NCBI GenBank assembly: GCA_945900705.1
Contig: CAMDKJ010000048.1
Coordinates: 1 to 10,412 of the forward strand
Reading direction: 5' to 3'
Length of the DNA stretch: 10,412 nt
Origin: Bifidobacterium breve
GTDB taxonomy: Bacteria; Actinomycetota; Actinomycetes; S36-B12
Positions within the stretch are counted from its first letter, which is position 1; each line of letters begins with the position of its first letter. Both the position numbers and the translations under genes were made by a program. Positions 5,899 through 10,412 of this stretch are shown piece by piece. The notes below the pieces were generated by a model. The model was not told where the DNA came from, ran no database searches, and worked only from the letters and a program-made list of their open reading frames with translations.

Positions 5899-5969
5899 TA
5901 ACCACCGCTATTGACTCAAATATCTTGATTGACATTCTCTTCAATGATCATGAATTGGCTGGTGATTAA
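5895..5969 (+). pseudogene. Truncated PIN-domain toxin (VapC-type) remnant
   Basis: ATG 5895 overlaps the antitoxin stop (ATGA) and encodes 24 residues beginning MITTAIDSNILIDIL, the characteristic first strand and helix of a PIN-domain RNase, including its first conserved acidic residue (Asp7). TAA at 5967-5969 then ends it. A functional VapC is about 125-140 residues with three to four conserved acidic residues, so over 80% is missing and no nuclease activity is expected. Only 36 nt separate this stop from the end of valS, so the rest was deleted rather than merely frameshifted. A +1-frame tail from GTG 5962 (VIKSLEVVRLGSLLA, stop at 6007-6009) may be the old C-terminus, but this is speculative. 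A sequencing or assembly deletion is possible, though less likely. Confidence 0.75.
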
Positions 5970-6005
5970 GAGCCTCGAGGTTGTCAGACTCGGTAGCTTG
6001 CTGGC

Positions 6006-8573
6006 TTAGTCCGGTGCGAGCACCGCGGTGATATTCACTTGATCGCCACTTTCTAGCAGCAACTGCGTGATGCACCCGGCGGCCTTGATGTCCTCGGCGG
6101 CAAGTTGCAGGCGCTCGAGCACCTCGCTAGGTGCGGTGATGTTGGCCTGACTGAGCTTGGCCCGCATCGAGACATTGGCATCGCTCTTGGCTTTGCGGAT
6201 ACCGGAAATTGCAACGGCTAGATCGTCGAGCAACTTAGGGTCTTGGCCTTGGGAGAGTGCCTTTAGGCTTTCTGTTGTGGGCCAAGTCGAGCGGTGCACC
6301 GAGCCAACCTGCCACCAACTCCAGACCTCTTCGGTGACAAAGGGCATGAACGGCGCGAACAACCCGAGCAAAGTTTTTAGGGTGACGGCGAGGGTGGCTT
6401 TAGCTGACTCGGCTTTGGCATCACCTTGAGCACCGTAGGCGCGCTCTTTTACTAACTCCACGTAGTCATCGGTGAAGTTCCAGAAAAACGATTCGGTCAC
6501 CTCGAGGGCTTTGGCGTAGTTGAAGTCATCAAAGGCGGTTGTCGCATTTTGCACCGTGATTGCCAGGCGCGCGAGCAGCGCCTTATCAACCGGTTCGGTG
6601 ATGGCGGTGTCATTCTCGGTGGCTTCGAGCATTAGGACGAATTTGCTGGCGTTGAGGATCTTTATTGCAAGGCGACGGCCGATCTTCATCTGGCCGACAT
6701 CGAATGCGGTGTCGGTGCCTGGGCGCCCAGATGCTGCCCAGTAGCGCACCGCATCGGAGGAGTATTCGTCTAGTAGGCCCATTGGCGTGACCACATTGCC
6801 TTTGGACTTACTCATCTTTTTGCGATCTGGATCCAAAATCCAACCGGAAATCGAAGCGTGAGCCCACGGCACGCAATCACTTTCGAGATCTGCTCGCACC
6901 ACACTGCTAAAAAGCCAAGTACGAATGATCTCGTGGGCTTGGGGGCGCACGTCCATTGGGAATACCCGCTGCCACAGATCTTCATCGCGCTCCCAGCCAC
7001 CGGCGATCTGCGGGGTTAATGAACTGGTGGCCCAGGTATCCATTACATCGGGATCACCCATGAACCCACCGGGTACTCCGCGCTGGGCATTGGTGTAGCC
7101 GGCGGGCGCATCGCTACTTGGGTCAATCGGCAATTGGTCTTCGCTCGGGATCAACGGGGCGTCATAAATAGGGTTGCCCGCATCGTCAAGTGGGTACCAC
7201 ACGGGGAGCGGCACTCCAAAGAAACGTTGGCGCGAGATGAGCCAGTCACCGTTTAGGCCTTCGACCCAATTTTCATAGCGCACGAGCATGTGAGGTGGGT
7301 GCCAAATGATATTTCGCCCGCGCTCGAGTAACTCGTCGCGAAGAGTTGCGTTGCGCCCGCCATTTGCGATGTACCACTGCCTTGTTGTTACTATCTCAAG
7401 CGGCTTGTCACCCTTCTCGAAGAACTTGACAGCGTGAGTTATTGGCTTCGGATCGCCAACCATGTCACCGCTAGTGGTCAAAAGTTCAACAGTGCGCTCC
7501 TTGGCGGTGTGGGTGGTAGCGCCGGCGAGGCTTAGGTAATTGCTCATGCCGGTTTCACTGGTGATCCATTCGGGAGCATCGGGCAAGATACGGCCGTCCC
7601 AGCCAATGATCGGTCGAGTGGGCAGCTGCAACTCGCGCCACCAGATGACATCGGTTAGGTCACCGAAGGTGCATATCATCGCAATGCCAGAACCCTTTCC
7701 CGGGTCAGCTAAGTGATGCGCAACTATCGGCACCTCTACGTCAAAGAGTGGAGTGGTGACGGTAGTGCCGAAAAGTGGTTGGTAACGTTCATCTTCTGGG
7801 TTAGCGACCAGTGCGACGCAGGCCGCTATTAACTCGGGTCGAGTAGTTTCGATGAAGACCTTTTCATCTGGGTTCGAAGTCTTACCGAACCCGATTCGAT
7901 GGTAGGCGCCTGGGCGCTCGCGGTCTTCAAGTTCAGCTTGGGCAACAGCGGTGCGGAAGGTGACATCCCAAAGAGTCGGTGCCTCGGACTGGTAAGCCTC
8001 ACCGCGCTTGAGGTTACGCAAGAAAGCAAGTTGGCTCACCCGCTGAGCATTAGCATCAATTGTTTGGTAGGTCTGGCTCCAGTCAATGGAAAGCCCCATG
8101 CGACGCCAGAGTTCTTCGAATACGACTTCATCCTCCACCGTCAACTTCTCACAAAGTTCAACGAAGTTTTTACGTGAAATTGGCACTTGATGTTTTGCAT
8201 CGGGCTCGGCAGGCGGGATAAAGGCCGGGTCATAGGGCAAACTCGGATCGCACCGCACCCCGAAGTAGTTCTGCACCCGGCGTTCGGTTGGTAGCCCGTT
8301 GTCGTCCCAGCCCATCGGGTAGAAGACCTCAAGGCCGCGCATGCGCTGGTACCTGGCAATGCAGTCGGTATGGGTATATGAAAAGACGTGCCCGACGTGG
8401 AGTGAGCCGCTTACCGTTGGCGGGGGAGTATCGATGGAGAACACTTGCTCACGGGTTTTGGTGCGATCAAAGCGATAGGTGCCCTGCTCCTCCCAGACTC
8501 CTGCCCATTTTGCCTCGATGCCGTCGATACTGGGCTGCTCAGGCAACTTGGGCTTTGATTCGGAAGTGCTCAT
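6006..8573 (-). CDS. valS: Valyl-tRNA synthetase, short archaeal-like form
   Basis: Class I synthetase that charges tRNA-Val and hydrolyses mischarged Thr-tRNA-Val. 855 residues from ATG 8573; TTG 8582 would add three residues but lacks better support. A GGGA lies 3 nt before the ATG. The Rossmann fold carries HVGH (59-62, HIGH motif) and KMSKS (586-590). The CP1 editing region has IETTRPELIA (241-250) and SGIAMICTFGDLTDVIWW (295-312), a wording typical of the archaeal-like (type 2) ValRS rather than the GTG..HD.ND form of type 1, as I recall these groups. GLPTERRVQNYFGVRCDP (93-110) points the same way. The C-terminus ends in a compact domain without the long coiled-coil arm of type 1 enzymes. 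It is convergent with the toxin-antitoxin remnant and divergent from folC, so it has its own promoter, which I could not place confidently. Confidence 0.97.
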   Translation of the reverse strand: MSTSESKPKLPEQPSIDGIEAKWAGVWEEQGTYRFDRTKTREQVFSIDTPPPTVSGSLHVGHVFSYTHTDCIARYQRMRGLEVFYPMGWDDNGLPTERRVQNYFGVRCDPSLPYDPAFIPPAEPDAKHQVPISRKNFVELCEKLTVEDEVVFEELWRRMGLSIDWSQTYQTIDANAQRVSQLAFLRNLKRGEAYQSEAPTLWDVTFRTAVAQAELEDRERPGAYHRIGFGKTSNPDEKVFIETTRPELIAACVALVANPEDERYQPLFGTTVTTPLFDVEVPIVAHHLADPGKGSGIAMICTFGDLTDVIWWRELQLPTRPIIGWDGRILPDAPEWITSETGMSNYLSLAGATTHTAKERTVELLTTSGDMVGDPKPITHAVKFFEKGDKPLEIVTTRQWYIANGGRNATLRDELLERGRNIIWHPPHMLVRYENWVEGLNGDWLISRQRFFGVPLPVWYPLDDAGNPIYDAPLIPSEDQLPIDPSSDAPAGYTNAQRGVPGGFMGDPDVMDTWATSSLTPQIAGGWERDEDLWQRVFPMDVRPQAHEIIRTWLFSSVVRADLESDCVPWAHASISGWILDPDRKKMSKSKGNVVTPMGLLDEYSSDAVRYWAASGRPGTDTAFDVGQMKIGRRLAIKILNASKFVLMLEATENDTAITEPVDKALLARLAITVQNATTAFDDFNYAKALEVTESFFWNFTDDYVELVKERAYGAQGDAKAESAKATLAVTLKTLLGLFAPFMPFVTEEVWSWWQVGSVHRSTWPTTESLKALSQGQDPKLLDDLAVAISGIRKAKSDANVSMRAKLSQANITAPSEVLERLQLAAEDIKAAGCITQLLLESGDQVNITAVLAPD

Positions 8574-8632
8574 GGTTCCCAATGGTATTGAGCGGCGCCG
8601 CCGCAGTACTTAATCGGTCTCCGACCGGTTGG

Positions 8633-8641
8633 TTATCCACA
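8633..8641 (+). promoter_or_regulatory. Perfect DnaA-box 9-mer
   Basis: TTATCCACA at 8633-8641 is identical to the high-affinity E. coli DnaA box. It lies in the 153-nt divergent gap between valS and folC, 60 nt before the valS start and 85 nt before the folC start. Many high-GC actinobacteria prefer TTGTCCACA, so relevance depends on the host DnaA. No second box or AT-rich unwinding region is seen, so this is not an origin. It could be a DnaA regulatory or titration site, or chance. Confidence 0.4.
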
Positions 8642-8713
8642 GGCAAAATCGACCCAATTGCCTTGAACTACCTAAGGTGTATCTCGACGAGCGCGACGAC
8701 ATCGCGCCACACC

Positions 8714-8719
8714 TACAAT
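8714..8719 (+). promoter_or_regulatory. -10 element of folC, suggesting a leaderless mRNA
   Basis: TACAAT matches TATAAT at 5 of 6 positions and ends 7 nt before GTG 8727. Transcription would begin at or next to the start codon. No Shine-Dalgarno precedes the GTG. Leaderless genes are common in actinobacteria. The -35 region (around 8691-8698, GCGCGACG) is not recognisable, which is usual for this promoter class. Confidence 0.55.
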
Positions 8720-8726
8720 CAGCGTT

Positions 8727-10082
8727 GTGTCAAGTGATCAAGATGCAGCATCCCGGCTACCGGCGGTATTGGCAGACCTAACGGCCCGTTGGCCCGAGAA
8801 CCGCATCGAACCTTCATTGGCTCGAATTGCTTCGGTAGTTGAACTTCTCGGTGATCCGCAGCGAACGTACCCGGTCATACATGTCACGGGCACCAATGGC
8901 AAGACCTCCACGGCACGGATGATCGAAGCGCTACTGCGGGCGGTGGGATTACGCACCGGGCTATTTACCTCACCGCATCTACTCGATCCGCGTGAACGCA
9001 TCTGCTTCGACGGGCAACCGATCTCGGCAGGGCGCTTCCTTCGCACCTGGGACGACATCGGGCCATTCGTTGAGTTGGTAGATGCGCGTTCGGTCGCCGA
9101 TGGCGGTATTCCGCTCTCGTTCTTCGAAGTTATGACCGCGATGGCCTATGCGGCATTCGCTGATGCGCCAGTTGATGTTGCGATCGTTGAAGTCGGCATG
9201 GGTGGTGCCTGGGATGCGACCAATGTCGCAGACGGCATGGTCGCGGTTGTTACTCCAATTGATATCGATCACGTCGAATATCTGGGTGAAACAATTGCGT
9301 TGATAGCTCGCGAGAAGGCCGGCATCATCAAGGTCGATGCCTTCGCGGTACTCGCACGGCAAGAACTACCCGCTGCCGAGGCTTTGCTGGCGCGCAGCGT
9401 CGAAATGAATGCGACGGTCGCCCGGGAGGGCTTGGAGTTCGGGGTCTTGGGTCGTGGGGTAGCGGTCGGCGGCCAGGTACTTACTTTGAAGGGTTTGCGG
9501 TCGGAGTACGAGGATATTTTCTTGCCATTGTTTGGCGAGCATCAGGCGGACAATGCCGCGGTCGCTCTTGCCGCCGTCGAAGCATTTATTGGTGGGGGCA
9601 ACGAAGAATTAGATGTCGAAATAGTTCGTGAGGGTTTTGCGCTTGTTACCTCACCGGGTCGCCTTGAAATTATCCGCCGCAACCCGGCAGTAATTTTGGA
9701 TGCAGCTCATAACCCACACGGTGCGCGGGCGTTGGCGAATGCCATTGCTGATTCATTTGATTTCGCTCAACTATTCGCAGTGGTAGGGGTGATGATCGAA
9801 AAAGATGCAGTTGGCTTCCTGACCGCACTAGAGCCGGTGGTTGATCGGGTCATCATCACCGAGTCAACATCGGGGCGGGCGATGCCTGCCGGAACACTGA
9901 CAGAAATAGCGATCTCAATATTTGGCGCCGACCGAGTCTGGACCGAGCCGGCGCTGCTCGCCGCGGTGGATAAAGCATTTGCCCTTGCCGAGGAGTCCGG
10001 TGAGTTCGGGGGAGTCGGAGTTTTAATAACCGGTTCGGTCGCACTTGTCGGCGACGCCAAACGAATGTATTCGGGGATTTAA
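8727..10082 (+). CDS. folC: Bifunctional folylpolyglutamate synthase / dihydrofolate synthase
   Basis: Mur-ligase-family enzyme that adds glutamate to dihydropteroate and then to tetrahydrofolates, using ATP, in the cytoplasm. 451 residues. The P-loop VTGTNGKTS is at 53-61, followed by TSPHLLDPRERI (81-92), the family motif VEVGMGGAWDATN (155-167), LGETIALIAREKAGIIK (186-202), EHQADNAA (271-278), and the C-terminal-domain motif LDAAHNPHGARAL (324-336). ITGSVALVGD lies near the end. The usual GLGGRLDATN-type motif here reads GMGGAWDATN, with Ala for Arg, a small departure. GTG 8727 is chosen because a strong -10 sits 7 nt upstream and no in-frame start lies earlier; translation is probably leaderless. 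folC is divergent from valS and is followed after 4 nt by the DUF4233 gene, the conserved actinobacterial pair. Confidence 0.97.
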   Translation: MSSDQDAASRLPAVLADLTARWPENRIEPSLARIASVVELLGDPQRTYPVIHVTGTNGKTSTARMIEALLRAVGLRTGLFTSPHLLDPRERICFDGQPISAGRFLRTWDDIGPFVELVDARSVADGGIPLSFFEVMTAMAYAAFADAPVDVAIVEVGMGGAWDATNVADGMVAVVTPIDIDHVEYLGETIALIAREKAGIIKVDAFAVLARQELPAAEALLARSVEMNATVAREGLEFGVLGRGVAVGGQVLTLKGLRSEYEDIFLPLFGEHQADNAAVALAAVEAFIGGGNEELDVEIVREGFALVTSPGRLEIIRRNPAVILDAAHNPHGARALANAIADSFDFAQLFAVVGVMIEKDAVGFLTALEPVVDRVIITESTSGRAMPAGTLTEIAISIFGADRVWTEPALLAAVDKAFALAEESGEFGGVGVLITGSVALVGDAKRMYSGI

Positions 10083-10086
10083 GCCA

Positions 10087-10412
10087 ATGAAGGTGTTGTG
10101 TTCAGCGGTACTCGCGATCGAGGCACTAATCGTGCTGCTTGCCATCCCGGTGGCGGCAACCAATGGGTCGGTAGCCAATCCGGGGTGGGCCATCGGTATC
10201 GGAATGGGGCTTGCGGTGCTGTTAGTGCTGGCCATCGGAACTCTTCGTCGCCGGTGGGGAGTGGGCTTTGGCTGGGTAATGCAGGTTGCGGTCTTGGCCC
10301 TGGGGCTGCTTGTTCCCCTGATGTTCATAGTGGGCGCAATATTTACAATCCTTTGGTTCTTTGCGGTGCGCAATGGACGCCGGGTTGATGCCCTGCGCGC
10401 CGAACGCGCTGA
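10087..10412 (+). CDS. DUF4233 membrane protein, cut by the window edge
   Basis: ATG 10087 opens a frame that is still open at the last base, with 108 complete codons visible. The protein begins MKVLCSAVLAIEALIVLLAI and has four hydrophobic segments near residues 3-23, 33-52, 60-78 and 79-95, separated by a basic loop (TLRRRWG) and followed by a basic tail (RNGRRVDALRAERA). This is the layout of the DUF4233 family, found directly after folC in many actinobacteria (for example next to mycobacterial folC). Its function is not established. The start lies 4 nt after the folC stop with GGGGA at 10073-10077 about 9 nt upstream, so it is almost certainly co-transcribed with folC. The visible length already approaches the family's usual size, so the true end is probably close to the edge. 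Confidence 0.82.
   Translation, partial: MKVLCSAVLAIEALIVLLAIPVAATNGSVANPGWAIGIGMGLAVLLVLAIGTLRRRWGVGFGWVMQVAVLALGLLVPLMFIVGAIFTILWFFAVRNGRRVDALRAERA

Noticed and set aside
5962..6009. Second half of the PIN toxin in the +1 frame
   Set aside because: Only 15 codons (VIKSLEVVRLGSLLA) with no conserved PIN residue; mentioned as a possible tail but not annotated as a gene.
8592..8627. Hairpins GCGGCGCCGC (8592-8601) and CGGTC-TCC-GACCG (8615-8627) as a valS leader riboswitch or T-box
   Set aside because: The leader is too short and lacks a T-box sequence or specifier architecture; these are short GC-rich repeats only.
8288..8737. 149-codon plus-strand frame upstream of folC
   Set aside because: Mostly antisense to the valS N-terminus, with composition of a shadow frame, and it runs across the divergent promoter gap into the folC start.
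10023..10388. Frames at 10098-10388 (+) and 10023-10373 (-)
   Set aside because: They are shadows of the DUF4233 gene; the frame from ATG 10087 gives a coherent four-segment membrane protein with the right neighbour.

Overview
The window looks like a chromosomal segment of a mid-GC (roughly 55% by eye) actinobacterium. The evidence is the gene order tRNA-Gly / tRNA-Pro / tig / clpP1 / clpP2 / clpX / valS / folC / DUF4233, a neighbourhood known from Mycobacterium and Streptomyces, plus the paired ClpP1/ClpP2 paralogues and an actinobacterial-style ClpX start. I cannot name a genus from the sequence alone.

Layout. Positions 1-160 hold no gene I can support, only short repeats and palindromes and the terminator of a leftward tRNA-Gly(TCC) at 162-235. 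A rightward FTR1/EfeU iron permease (395-1252) follows, preceded by a DtxR/IdeR-like palindrome. A tRNA-Pro(TGG) lies 16 nt beyond its stop, and its likely -10 overlaps that stop codon. Trigger factor (1377-2696) begins 35 nt after the tRNA. The protease genes clpP1 (2827-3504), clpP2 (3501-4115, 4-nt overlap) and clpX (4267-5559) follow on the same strand. Between clpX and the convergent valS sits a small apparently acquired insert: an AbrB-type antitoxin (5665-5898) and a PIN-toxin reading frame that stops after 24 residues. valS (6006-8573, minus) is divergent from folC (8727-10082). A DUF4233 membrane protein starts 4 nt after folC and runs off the right edge.

How the genes work together. 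Trigger factor, ClpP1P2 and ClpX form a protein-quality module: co-translational folding followed by ATP-driven unfolding and degradation. An inverted repeat resembling a ClgR operator lies before clpP1. ValRS and the two tRNAs serve translation. FolC makes folylpolyglutamates. The iron permease is an uptake function that probably responds to iron.

Nothing here demands a new biological system; the window is mostly conserved housekeeping. The points most worth a second look are the broken toxin-antitoxin pair, the iron-box palindrome, the tRNA-Pro promoter overlapping the efeU stop codon, a perfect DnaA-box 9-mer between valS and folC, the probable leaderless folC start, and the short archaeal-like ValRS.
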